The notes beneath the pieces were generated by a model. The model ran no database searches. It was not told the DNA's origin and worked only from the letters and a program-made list of their open reading frames with translations. From Caenorhabditis remanei (Eukaryota; Nematoda; Chromadorea; Rhabditida; Rhabditidae), in assembly GCF_010183535.1 (NCBI RefSeq), contig NC_071331.1, positions 11,594,001 to 11,658,000 of the forward strand: a stretch of DNA of 64,000 nucleotides, given 5' to 3'. Below, piece after piece: positions 1 to 13,700 of this stretch (position 1 is the first letter of the stretch; each line of letters begins with the position of its first letter). The position numbers and the translations under genes are program-made.

Positions 1-1703
1 TTTCTCATTTGTTGGGTGAGAGATCTAAATAGGGTTTAAGATAGCTCAACAAACTAAACGGTCTTGAAGCTTCACAAGATGATGCCGTGGTTTTCGACAA
101 TAATTTGAAATATGAAAAATGCGCTGTTTGAAGACATTTGGAAAAATTTTAGCGATTCACATTGTTGAAACTCGTTATTTCGACTGTTCAAAACAGAGAA
201 AAATGAACCAATCAGTTGACTAGATCGGAATAAAGAAATTTGTCTTCAAATCCCAACTCTTCTATTCTCAAAGAGAACCTCAAAAACTAATTTTCATTGC
301 TTGTTTGAACTGACTGCTGGAATCTCGTAAAACATGTCTATGTCGCCCTCTGAGATGTTATCTCCTTTCAAACGTCCATTCACTTATCACTTCTATTCAT
401 TACCCCTTCCTTCTCTTGTCATTTTGTCTAGTCGTACAGCTCATCAATAGAAAGAAAAAAGATGATGAGAAGGAAGGAAAAAAACAAATGAACACCAAAG
501 AATTTGAAGGAGAAAAAAGTGTCGTCGAGTCGATTAGTCGAATCGAAAAGAGAGGTGGGATGAAAACGAAAAGGAGAATGAGAGAGGTGATTTTACACAT
601 TTGAAATGAAATTAAATGAATCCGAATGGATCGGAAAAGAGTCGTGGAGTCAAAAGATTGATAGTAGGGAAACGAGGCAAAAGAACAATTGATACAAATC
701 GGTGTGAGAAGTTGGAAAAAAGAGAAAGGAAACGACGGAGGAGACGAACATGTGACCTAGGGGAAATCAAGTGCTGCTCGGACACGGATGAGGAATGAAA
801 TAGGTGTTTTGAGGGATAGAGATGTCTGGAAGAAATTGGTGGTAGGGAGGACAAAACAATTTTCGAATTGGTACTCAGAGATATTAAATCGTCATTGTGA
901 ACAGAGCAATGTCATTTATCTTCGCTTTAAAAAGAAGTGCAAGTATTGAAACATTAAAAACTTTAAAACTATTCTTCACTGAAACCTCATAACTTGATAT
1001 CAGTTGAAATCCTAGCTGATTGTATCGGTGATTCTTCGGTGTCTTGATTCTGACAGAACCAGAAAAATGGGACGCCCGGTTATGGGGCATTTTAAATACG
1101 GTTTTAAGAGAATGTTTGATAACTGTGTGCTCCACAGCGTTTGAGATGAATAGCTTCGGAAATAGAGTAATACGAAGAAAACGGATGATGACTTCATCTT
1201 TTACCACTTTAGAGCTTTTGACACACTGGTGAAAAAGTTTAAAAATACCCGAGACTACTACAAAGATCCAATGGATTTGAGAATGTTTTCCGAGCTTAAG
1301 ACTCTCTCGAAACAGAAAATATTGTAATACTCTGTCGAAACAGTTTGAAAACGCTTTTAGATTGGTAGCCACCTAGTTTTATATGAAAATTCACTACAAT
1401 TTAAATTTTTACCGTTTCGAGTTGCTAATGTTTAACACTACGTAGAACTTCAAATAGTTCGTTGTCTTTGGACACTAAACTATTCTGAAAAGGAAGATTG
1501 TTTTCAGTTTACGACTCTTCGAATAGCCCTGAAGGGATTATAGGGAAATTCAAGAAACTACGGAATTCATTTTTACGGTTTCAAAATTCACACTGCTTTG
1601 GAATGGAAGAAATACCACCACTCGTGAAATTATTTGTTCAAAACCTACAGATTTTTTCTGTTTCAGTTTGGAATCTTCATGATCGATTGGGTCTGGAACT
1701 TGA

Positions 1704-1724
1704 TAATCTTATAAAACAATTTTA
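1704..1724 (+). ncRNA. Predicted 21U-RNA (piRNA) locus
   Basis: Exact core CTGTTTCA at 1658-1665; TGAT (1701-1704) puts the 5' U 39 nt after the core. Intergenic. Confidence 0.6.
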
Positions 1725-2029
1725 AATAACATATTATGTAGATCTTCGATTAGAATAATTTTATTGTGAAAAGAAGAAAGGCTCTATTTGAAAGCCATCT
1801 GTGATTCACGATTCGCTGCTTGAATTAGGGTTACAATTGATCGAAACAAGCCAACAAGCCAGTAATCTCACGAGTTATAGAAAAATGTTCAATACGTCGT
1901 GAAAGGAAATCAGATATGGTGTTTCCTAGTTTTTGAAGTTTTTGTCAGTTAGACTCGGCTCGTTGTCTTCTTTCCCTACTGATGAATTCACTAGCTTCCT
2001 GAAGATTAACATAGAAAAAAGTTTCACAT

Positions 2030-2050
2030 AATCTTGGGATGCGACCAGTA
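2030..2050 (-). ncRNA. Predicted 21U-RNA (piRNA) locus
   Basis: Minus-strand core at 2088-2095; CATT on the minus strand ends at 2050, 38 nt downstream. The predicted RNA is visibly richer in G+C than its surroundings. Confidence 0.65.
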
Positions 2051-3251
2051 ATGGTCCACCTTAGCTTAATGAGTTTCTAAAACTATTTGAAACAGGGGTT
2101 GGTTGTCATGAAAAACCGAATATTTACTTGGTAGTAATGTTTTAGCTTCAAGTTTTTGGATATGTTGTTTCAACTGTTCAAGAACCTTGCAAAATAACAA
2201 CGTGTTACGGGCAACATCAGATTAAAGAAAATTGTCTCGACTGTTATTTTTACAAGTATTGAAACATTATCTTTTTTGACTACTTATGTTTTCAAATCGT
2301 TTCTGGATAATTTGAGAATTGATTGTACACATTTTCTTAAAAATATTTTTTTTTGAGTTTTAAAACCCAAAGCCCGACACTGAATAAGGTGAAGAGCTAT
2401 TTTCATACTTTTTTGAAGCACAAAACTTATTTATCCCAAGAAACTAAAACTTTAAGGACAAAATTTCCAATAGTGTTGTACAGTTCTGCCGGAACCCAGG
2501 CAATAATTCCACGTAAAAATCCATGGTTACTGTCTCATTAATTTATTAAAAGTGTTTATAGAAAAAGTTAAATTTAATCTTTGGCTATTTCCAGATAATT
2601 AGAATACTACTTAAAATCCCTAAAAGAGTCCTCGTTATGAACACTTTTTGAACTATCCCCAAACACTTTTTGCTCTCTCCAAAACAGTGTAATATAATAG
2701 TCGTCTCAATTCCGCACCAACAATAAATTATCTATCAAAACATTATTTTTGAAATGACACTCTCTCTCACTCTTCCATCTGATATTTTTCTCTCTATTTC
2801 ATATATCTTTTTCTGATATCTGGTAGGGAGAGTCTGGGCTCTTTCTTCCCTTTTCATCCCACGCGTTGATCATCATCATCTGAATTCTCAGAGATCACAC
2901 AAATCAGAGAGACGTTAGAGATAGAAGACGGTCACCGGGAGCTCCTCCGCTCGTCCGGGGACGCATCGCGTTTCATGTGGTACCCGCACTTCGTTTTCGA
3001 CATGTCTCACTTCATAAACAACAAATCTTTTTTTCGATAGACGCAGACGTGTTAAGATGAACGATTCGTGCTTATGAGACAAATGAGAGAGAGAAATTGG
3101 AACGGCTGGAACCGAAATAGCCAAATAGGTTCATTTGACAGCGTTTGGGAGATTCATTATTAAAATTTATAAAACACACGTACGGAACTAACTTCATTAG
3201 ATTTAGAGATGAAAGATGAATCTATGGAACTTCAGAAACAGAATACCAGAG

Positions 3252-3818
3252 TTGCAACGGGCCGGGCCGGGCCGGGCCGGGCCGGGCCGAAACCAGAATT
3301 TCTCCGGCCCGGCCCGGCCCGCGGCCCGGCCCGGCCCGGTTCGGCCCGGCCCGGCCCGAGCCCGGCCCGGCCCGGTTCGGCCCGGATTTTCAGTACTAAA
3401 AAAATTCAATGTTTTTTTTCGAAAATTTTTCAAATTTTTTGGCAAAAAATTTTAAAGGGGGACACAACTAGTTCTAAATTGAGGGTTTTTGATATGAATC
3501 GATTCAGAAAGCCAGGAAAAAGATACATTTCTTTTGGTTTCATGTCTGAAAATGCGTCTAATGCGAGTTATGAGACCTCAAAATGTCAAAAATCGATGCG
3601 ATTTTTGGAATTTTGAGGTCTCGTAACTCGCTTAAAACTGATTTTTTATATTCTTGAGAAAAAATTTGGAAAATTTTCAGACAAAAAAATTATTGAAAAA
3701 AAAATTATAGTGAAAAAAAATTCAAAAATTCAAATCCGGCCCGATCCGGGCCGGGCCGGGCCGGGCTGAAACCGGGCCGGGCCGGGCCGGCCCGGCGGGC
3801 CAGCCCGGAATTTTGCAA
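3252..3818. mobile_element. GGGCC-rich inverted-repeat element (most complete copy)
   Basis: The element starts with TTGCAA followed by five GGGCC units (3259-3289), a GAAACC word, and a long run of CCCGG units to about 3384. The right end (about 3737-3818) is the same arrangement inverted and again ends in TTGCAA. The interior is A/T-rich and holds a hairpin at 3563-3631. There is no transposase frame, so this is probably a non-autonomous, MITE-like element. Right-end fragments recur at 48075-48193 and decayed pieces at about 18647-18695 and 21419-21540. Boundaries are inferred from the inverted ends; target-site duplications are not clear. Confidence 0.7.
3563..3631. repeat. Long hairpin inside the GGGCC element
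   Basis: A left arm beginning GCGAGTTATGAGACCTC pairs with a right arm beginning GAGGTCTCGTAACTCGC, with one mismatch over about 22 bp. The intervening bases also pair (AAAAATCG with CGATTTTT), so the stem is nearly continuous around a very short loop. Confidence 0.75.
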
Positions 3819-6532
3819 GTATGCAGAATACAATGTGTTTTTCTCAAAAACTGGACAGCATGAATAATTTTTTTATGAAATGTGTGAAAAATCTGTGAAC
3901 CTCACTCAACCATTTTCTGTGAGACAAAAAAGTGAGATAGTGAGGTGAGAGTGATAAACCATGGCTTAAGGGGTTTTCCAGATTGTACTGTTTCATCAGA
4001 ATGATAAAATAATTAGCCATAATTGAATGACTAGTTGCCCCCAGATGTGTTCAATTGGAAACACAGTTCTAATTTCTATCTTTGATAGATGTCCTTTCGA
4101 AGAAGGTGTATGGAAAACTTCAACCAGGTATAAAAATCTTTGAAACTATTCAGACCCTCATTTAGACACAGTCTGATTCTTGAATAAATTTTCCGTTTCT
4201 CTTGCGAGATAGTTTTGATTGCACAGTTGAAAATTGTTTCTCCTATTTTTTACGTTGAAATTCTACTTTTCAAGAAATTAGTAGAGTCCCGCTGTTTAAA
4301 AACGAGCAATCTATCTTAATGGAATCTTACAGGTCTTGGCTGTATCCTTTCACATAAAATAATATTGTCTAAAAAGGCTTTGAGCAGATTCCAGAAAATG
4401 ATAAATGTTAAAATCCAAAGGCAATTGAATAGTCGTGGAAAATCTATACGAACAATGAAGATTATAAACCCAATAATTATAAGCAGATACCAAATGGTTC
4501 GGAAACTAACAAAATATCACCGTTTCATGGAACCGACGAAATTTGTATTCTCGTTTGTTCTGGAGTGAGAGGAATTTACAATCCCCAATAAGGAAACAAC
4601 GAAATTGCTATAACAAGAAATACTTTTTAAATAATCATATCATAAATATAGAATGGTTTTTTATCGAATAAGAGTTACAATGTTCACCAATTCGTCAAAA
4701 CGCAACGATTGATAGACTACAGTTTTCAGATCAATAAGTTAATTTGCTGTAACAGGAACTTCGTATAAATGTGGGATCATCTGACGAAGTCAGTCCCTTA
4801 CTTATTTCAAACATAGTTGAGAATGGGAACGAAATCATACAGCAACACGAAATTGAATAAAATTCTATTCGAAAAATATATGTGGGGTTGCTGAAACTGC
4901 AGAATTGTGATACAGTTAAAAAGCTTTGAATCCAATGTAATGTCCAGCACAAGTCCATCAACGGATCATCTAAACAAGCAGGCTACAAGTTTATAGAAGT
5001 CATGAAACTGCTTCTTGGAGTTTCAAAGGAAAATAATCAATTTTGACTGTTCTGAAAAGGTTGAGTATTCAATTATTGTTGGTAACGAAAGGAAATGATA
5101 ATCATCTACAAAAGTTATTCAATAGATGCCGAATTTTGTACAAATTTTAGTGGATTACCATCAATAAACCACGTAAAAATTGTTCTAGAAATTTATGAGA
5201 ATGTTGAAACCGTAAGATTAGAATGCAAGTAGGATCAGAACTCCCTAGCAAAGTTCGAAAGAAGTCTTAGAACTGTACTATTCAAAACTGAAAACTGAAG
5301 ATAGCCATCTCTGAAGTTTCTAAATCCCTTGTTGACATGTCAAGTTTCAGATTCGTCAAAACTCATCAAGAACCATCTACGATAGTCCTTAAACCAACTT
5401 TTAAAACCAATTAATCTATCAATTCAACAAAAAGAAAAAGAACAACTAATTGTTGTCTTTAGCACAAAAGACACGATGGATCAATGTCGCAATTACGAAA
5501 AAGCAAAACATTGTTGAAACAAAAAAAGGTTGTGAGAGAGTGTTTGAGACGAAGAGACGCAGACACACTGATGTTATCCGAAGTCTTAACAGTTGGCGTC
5601 TCGAAATGAAGAGCAGAAGAGGAGAAAGAGAGCGATTTGTACGGATCATGGAGAAGAAGGTGGGGGAGAGAAGGAGGAGGAGAAAGGAATAGTTAGGAAG
5701 TGGGTTCATGATGTGAAACCGGGTGAGAAGTGAGTCACTGTCATGGGTATAGTATCCGACTCTGGAACCTATTATCTGGAAATTACCTAGAATAAGTGCA
5801 AACACAGAAACAGAGAATCCATTAATTCTAATTTAGAGAATCCGGTTGATTTCGTGAGATTGACAAATTGAGTTCAGACTTTCTCTTATCACCAGAGCGC
5901 GCTTACGCCGTCTCAAATTTCAAATTATGTTTTACAAAAAGAAAACATCAGTTGAAGCATCAAACAAGATCAACTCGACTCATTTCTATTTCGTTCAGCT
6001 CTTTTTTCTTCGATTCATTTTTCGGAAACAAAACGGATAGAAATCGGAGGATCGGTGAACTTTTCCTAGCTTCCGCACGTCTTTTGCTTCTTTTCTCAAT
6101 TCTTTTTTCGATGATTCGATCTTTGTCTTTTTCGAAAAACAGGGATGCAAAAACTGTCGAATTTACCACTCAAAACCATGCGGCGCTCCAGCGAAAAGTG
6201 GGCGTGGCCTAGTTTTTAAATTCTTTTTCGGATTTTTTTCGCGTTGAAATTCGTAAAAATTACCACGATTTTTCTTTTTTCTTCTTCAAAATCCACGTTT
6301 CTTCCACGTGTAAAAACTGTATTTTGTATTTAAGTACAGCCCGTTTCTCTTGTGTTTTTTCTCGGAATTCTTGCAAATCGGCGACATTTTTGTAACAACA
6401 AGAAAGTAACAAAACTACTATCAATGGTTTATATAAAACTTAATCGAACAAGTTCGTTTTCTCTCAGTTTTTCTTTTAAATCAAGTGTTAAAACATTAAT
6501 TTTCAGCTTTTTTCCTCATCGGCATCGTCTAC
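3819..6532. other. Intergenic DNA upstream of the mannosidase
   Basis: No gene recognised. Two reading frames of 114-119 codons (5446-5805 minus, 5868-6212 plus) lack homology and splice context. There is one exact piRNA-type core at 3988-3995, the last before a 13 kb stretch without any, and a near-match core at 5003-5010 (minus). The last 300 bp are pyrimidine-rich and likely hold the mannosidase promoter and outron; an acceptor-like ATTTTCAG lies about 25 bp before the start codon. Confidence 0.5.
4035..4055 (+). ncRNA. Predicted 21U-RNA (piRNA) locus
   Basis: Core at 3988-3995; TAGT (4032-4035) gives a 40 nt spacing. It is the last exact-core unit before the motif-free gene block. Confidence 0.55.
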
Positions 6533-8336
<1,804 letters not shown>

Positions 8337-8533
8337 CATCACTATCATTTGTTTTGTTACGGGTTTTCATAATTTTTGACGGGTTCGCGTAGCGAAGAAC
8401 GATTAACGAATGAACAATGAATTAACTGGCTAGTGGCTCAAAATCATCAGCTTCTTTCATGAAGTTTATAATAAAAAACAATTTACAAATAGAGCAATGA
8501 ACTAAAAGTAACAAAAAACAAAAACTACACAAT

Positions 8534-10145
8534 CTATCTAGTCATTCTGATAAGTCTTCCATGAATTTCTTCTCTACTTGGCCAATATTTTGTCTCTCCA
8601 ACAACCGCAGATGAGATTTTTCCTTCAAGGAATACACGTTGACAAACTTCACGTAGCTGTTCAATTGTAATCGATTCAATACGAGCAGTCAATTCTGGTG
8701 TAGGTATCCGGCGGCCGTAGCAGAGAAGTTGACGTCCGATATCTTCACAAACTGGAGTAGAACCATCAAGCATCAAGATGAGATTTGTGAGGAGAGATCT
8801 CTTTGCTCGCCGAACTGCTGCTTCGTCAATTGCTGGAAAACGAACATTTCGCAGAATTCTCAAGGAAAACACTTACCACTAGCCAACCATACCCACTGCT
8901 CTAAAACTGAGTTAATGAGATTATCGACTGATTTAGGAGCAGCGACGAAATATGTTCCAACGAGACCCGTCTCTTTGTAGCATGTATTGAATGACTGGAA
9001 ACATTCAATTCCCTCGTCTGTCGACAATTTTTGAGCTAATTTTGTAGGTGTGTTCACTCCAAATCCACGCATTCGATCGTATTCTCCCATTAACTGAAAA
9101 AAATATGAGATTCAGAAATCTATTTCAGAAAGATCTTACGGTATTAGCAACCATCAGAGCCAAATTATCCTCATGAGTCCACGAAACACCTTCTACAACG
9201 ATTGCACCGAAAAGCTGTGGCAGACCTCTGATTTCTCCGCGAACATCACACGGTTTATAGATAGCTGGAATAAAATCTGCCGACGAGTCTCCATGTTTCA
9301 ATCCGCCGAAATATTTCTCTGCCATTTTGACAACTTCATCATGGTTGACACCTCCAGCAGCTGCCAAAACCATTCTTCCGCTTCGATAATAAGAATCAAC
9401 ATAAGATCGGAGATCATTTCGATCGATGGTTTGAACGAGCTCAATCGGTCCAAGAATTGTGTATGAAAGTGGATTTCCCTCGAAGACAAACATGTGAAGG
9501 TTATCGAATACAACTTCTTGGAAATTCTGAGCAACTTCGTCCATTTCACGAATGATAACACTTCTTTCTGCATCGACATCCTTCTTTGTGTAATTACTAT
9601 TGAGAAGAATATCCGAGAGAATATCCACTGACTGATCGAGTTTCTCAGTGAAACATTTGGCATAATACGTCGTGCTTTCTCTGGATGTGTAAGCATTCAA
9701 ATGGGCTCCAATGTTCTCAACTTCGAGTTCTAATCCCATTCTTGTTCGACGAGGTGTTCCCTGTAAAATTATGCTGCTTGATTTGTTAGCAAAAACAGTG
9801 ACCGACTTTGAAAGACATATGCTCCAAAAAATGGGCGGTTCCATTGTTCTTCGCATTCTCGTAACGACTTCCAGCATCAATAAATACTCCGATCTGTAAA
9901 AATTCATTTTTCAGCGACTATTTCTCCTATTATTCTCAATTACCGTTGCTGTGCTTCCGCCAGTATTCTCTGTTGCCACTCTGAATCCGCTAGGTAATGT
10001 CGTTACGATAGTTTCTGGCACAAAAACTGATTTCGCTTGAGCTTGAGCGATTTTTCGCTGGGAAGTCTGAAACTATACAATGAATATTTAGTTTTCGAAC
10101 AGAAAGTGTTGCCTGATATAATCCGGATGCTAGTCTTCTGTACAT
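8534..10145 (-). CDS. mppb-1: Mitochondrial processing peptidase beta subunit
   Basis: Catalytic subunit of the matrix zinc protease (M16 family) that removes presequences from imported proteins, working with the alpha subunit. Six exons, 10145-10113, 10066-9944, 9893-9807, 9760-9140, 9093-8877 and 8832-8534, give 459 residues, the usual size. The first 25 residues are basic, as for a mitochondrial presequence. The zinc site HxxEH is present ([10 protein letters not shown]73, E76, H77) with a distal glutamate near 153 (REMDEVAQN). Beta-type blocks such as [13 protein letters not shown] and [27 protein letters not shown] exclude the alpha subunit, which lacks HxxEH. An acceptor (TTTTCAG) 4 bp before ATG suggests spliced-leader trans-splicing. 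Intron 1 is odd: the best model uses a GC donor (see findings). The gene converges with the mannosidase and lies downstream of the RhoGAP gene on the same strand. Confidence 0.96.
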
Positions 10146-10780
10146 TTCTCTGAAAATAACAAGGTTGATGATGGTTTGGCAATAATGACGATAAGAGTAT
10201 AAATTGTGAAGAAAAAAATCGATAAGATTTCTTTATTGCAAATTTTAAATGATAGATTATAATATTCACATTAGATTTGGAGCAGAATTTCAGAAAATTC
10301 TGAATCACGAATGGTGTAATAATTGTCCCCGTGAAGTTCACGGCAGATGGAAGAGTAGCAGACCTCGGCCAGAAAATTACGAAAAATGCGGTTTTTCAAA
10401 TAAATAAACAAGCAAAATCGTCATTCACATTTTTGATTTTTATTTCGGTTAATTCAGAACTATTTATTTTAATTAATTATTGTGCAATATCGATTGATGG
10501 TAACCGTAGTAACCAAAATAATGGAAATTCAAGAACAACAAGCAAATAGTGTTTATGGTTCACAAAAAGTTGCTCACAAAAGTTGAAGTTCCCTAGCGAA
10601 GAAGAAAAGACATCTACAAAAATATGTATGTTAACACCGAAAATAATTTGAGAAATAGGGGAGGGAAGCGATTAAATGAAAAAGAATACAATATCAGACC
10701 TATAAGAGGACCCGAATAGGGAAGGAGGAGTGAGAAACAAAAATAAATAATGGAGAATGAAACAACAAATAGAGATTCTG
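10146..10780. other. RhoGAP 3' region and mppb-1 upstream region
   Basis: 635 bp between two minus-strand genes. It is A/T-rich, carries TTTATT (AATAAA on the minus strand) at 10439-10444 as a possible RhoGAP polyadenylation signal, and ends at the mppb-1 trans-splice-like acceptor near 10150. An operon is possible but the spacing is longer than usual. Confidence 0.45.
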
Positions 10781-13700
10781 TTAGAGTTTTCCCGAAGACG
10801 AAGTAGTTGTGTCAATGCTTTTGAGAGAAGTCGTCGACACTCCAGATGGACGTCCTCCAGATATTGACATGTCGGTAGACACTCTGCGATTAGAGATACT
10901 AGTTCTTTCTATTGTTTGAAAGTGATTGATTCTTGATTGGACGAGTCCACACGCTGAGCTACGAAGAGCGGTCACAGATGGACGTGCTTCAACGGGTTGG
11001 TGCAAAAGTGGGAATTTCTGAAAATAAAAAGATAGTTGTTGTTTTTATAATTCAGTTGATACCGTATCTTCCGTCGAGTTCTTTATAATTTCATTGAAAT
11101 CTCCAAATCCCAATTCAGTGCTGCTATCTGCAGTCTGCGCAGAAATTCTCGGTGTTCGTGGAGTAGAAGAATGTCGATTAATCGATGAAGAAGTCGAAGT
11201 ATTCTTCTTTCTCTCTTTCGACTCGTGAGATTTCATCGGTGGCAAGAATGGGCATTTGAATGTTTGAGAATCGTCAGTATTATTCGACTGAACCAATGGC
11301 GACAGAGCCAAGTGAGCCTGTTGTCGATATCCAGTCATTATGCATGGAGAGCAACTCGTCATCATCGAAGATGATCTGGTTAACAGGGGTGAAGTAGAAG
11401 TTAGATGATCAGTTGGTTTCATTTTCGGAGACGAGTAGATGAGATTCGATTGCGGAAGACGAGCTGGACGACTCTGAATTCTTCTCTCACGTGGTGGCGT
11501 AGCAAGTGCGGCGTCTGAAATATAACGGTTATTCGATTGACTACATGAACCGAACTCCTACATTCTTGATTGCTGAAAATACGATCTTCTGTCAAATGAG
11601 ACTTTGATCTGAATCCGAAGAATGGAGATGCTCTCCCTTCTGAATTGGTCGGAGTTGCAGTGGATGGTGATCGAAATAGCGGCGAACGTGCCAGAATAGG
11701 TGAAACTTTCTCAGCTTCCTTCGCTTTCTCCACTTGATTTCTTTGAATCGGGGAAGACACGACTGTTTGACTCTTTCCGACCCAAGCATGACCATGCTGG
11801 TGGACCTCAAAAAACAAAGTTTGTGTTCTGGATGAAATCATCAATCTCACCCCAATGCTATCCAACTTTCTTAAAGGAATAGCTGTAAGTGGTTCTTGTT
11901 GAGTAATTTGAACTCGATGCGCCACTGATTCAGATGCAGTCCGTCGACTGAGCATCGGTGTCGCCACTACATCTAACCGTTGCTTCATTTCTCTTTCCAA
12001 TTGTTGACCGATTTTCGATTTCGCAGACGTCATCTAAAATTAGGATAGACGATTGTATATTTTGAAGTCTCTTACAGATTTCACTCTCAATTCCTCTTTT
12101 CCTCTAATCGGTGTTTCGAAGACAGTCGGATATTCTTGCTGACTTTTCGATGGCGATTTCCCAATAATTGGACCTGGAAATCCTTTCTTTCCAATCGTAA
12201 CTTTCATGCTTTGTGGTGTAGGTGGAAGCTTTTCGAATGCTGCCATCGATCCATTCAGAACCATCATACTATCCGATGGTCCCGAGTTCGCGTTAGCTAT
12301 ACGGCGCTGACGTCGCTCTGCGACACCAACTCGTCGCAATCTAGCTTGGCTGTTCATCTGAAATTAATTGGTTTATGTGTCATTAGCTCATTTACCCACC
12401 AGTTCCAAAACAGACTCTTCGTTTTCAAAAGTTCCTTCCATCATACTTTTCTCTTTTGGGTCTTCCTCTTCACTTTGTAGATCATCAATAGTAATAACAC
12501 TTCTTCTATTCTCTTTCTCCTCCGTAATCGTATCGACTCCCCAATATGTTGGTCGACGTGTCGGACGACGGTCCCGATTATGATGATTATGATCTTTACG
12601 TAGACCATCGGCAGTATTCCGTCGAGTCAAAGCAGTGCCTGAACCAGATTTCTTCTTTTTCGGCGGAGTCGCATCGCCACGAGTAAAACTATTCTGATCG
12701 GACTGTGATATGCGGCGAAGAGATCGATTAGTGATCGTTGATGAGGTTGAAGAGATTGATGTTCTCTGAAAATGAAAGACAAATTATTTGGAAATATGCA
12801 TTATGCCACCTTTTCCATTGGATTCGGTGACATTTGGAACGACTTCTGACTGTCCGAATCAAATTGATTTCCCTTCATCGCTGAATTTATGTTTCCTTTC
12901 TTCGTGTGTGTTCGCGATTTCCTCCCAGATGATGTCGAACCATGCTTCTGAATGCTTCGAATCGAGTCTCCGGCTCTTCTGTTATCATCTACGTCACTGT
13001 CAACTCCAGAAGCATGTCTTCTAGCAATCGGAGTCGAGTGATCCGGTGGAAGTGGCGGCGGAGGAAGACTTGCAGAAGACGTCGGATTCATATGTGGTGT
13101 ATCAGCAGAAGTTTGTGGCTTGAAAAGTTGACGGCGTAACTGTAAATTCATTCTTGTTATCCCCCCAAAATTGCTCCTATTGCCATGTCTAAACTTGCAG
13201 AACACGATCATTTGTGCTAATAAAAATTTATACAAGCCATGATTAGGACAAAAATTAAATATAGGTAAATTATTAAGGATTAGCTATCAAAACATGCATT
13301 TCTAGGCGAACGGAAATAAATCAAATCGGGAAATTCTACCTTATCGGGACTCGGACTCTTATTCCTTTTGAGAAACTGATTGGATACTCTGTCACGAAGA
13401 CCACGGAGTGATGGTATTGGCAGGAATGAGGAGGATCTCTACAATTTACAGAATAAAAATAAATTCTTCATTTTAATTTTAAATACTTTTGTTCCTACTG
13501 GCTCTCTCGGTTTCATCGCTTTCATATGAGTCAAATCGGAATCTCGTCTCGTGAGTTGGTTCCTTGAAGTCTTTTGTGAGTCAGAATTCGGATGAATCTG
13601 ATGCATCATTGATGCTTTTGCCATATTGAAAACTTTTGGTGTGTTAGATGATGTGGGTGTTTGTTCATTATCGGAAAGGCTTGTACATCGGACAGTTGGC

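Larger units (their letters stand above)
1..3251. other. Intergenic DNA, no gene recognised
   Basis: No reading frame here has recognisable homology, and the longest frame (884-1372, minus) has no codon or splice structure that supports it. The stretch holds two exact piRNA-type promoter cores (1658-1665 plus, 2088-2095 minus) with their predicted RNAs, listed separately, and near-match cores at 1308-1315 and 2260-2267. 2700-2900 is rich in TCTC runs with no further structure that I can see. Confidence 0.6.

Noticed and set aside
884..1372. 162-codon frame on the minus strand
   Set aside because: No domain, no splice or start context, and it contains piRNA-type promoter cores; length is unremarkable for A/T-rich DNA scanned in six frames.
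3209..3616. Long frames on both strands rich in Gly, Ala, Arg and Pro
   Set aside because: They are translations of the GGGCC array of a transposable element; the same repeats appear open in several frames and there is no gene context.
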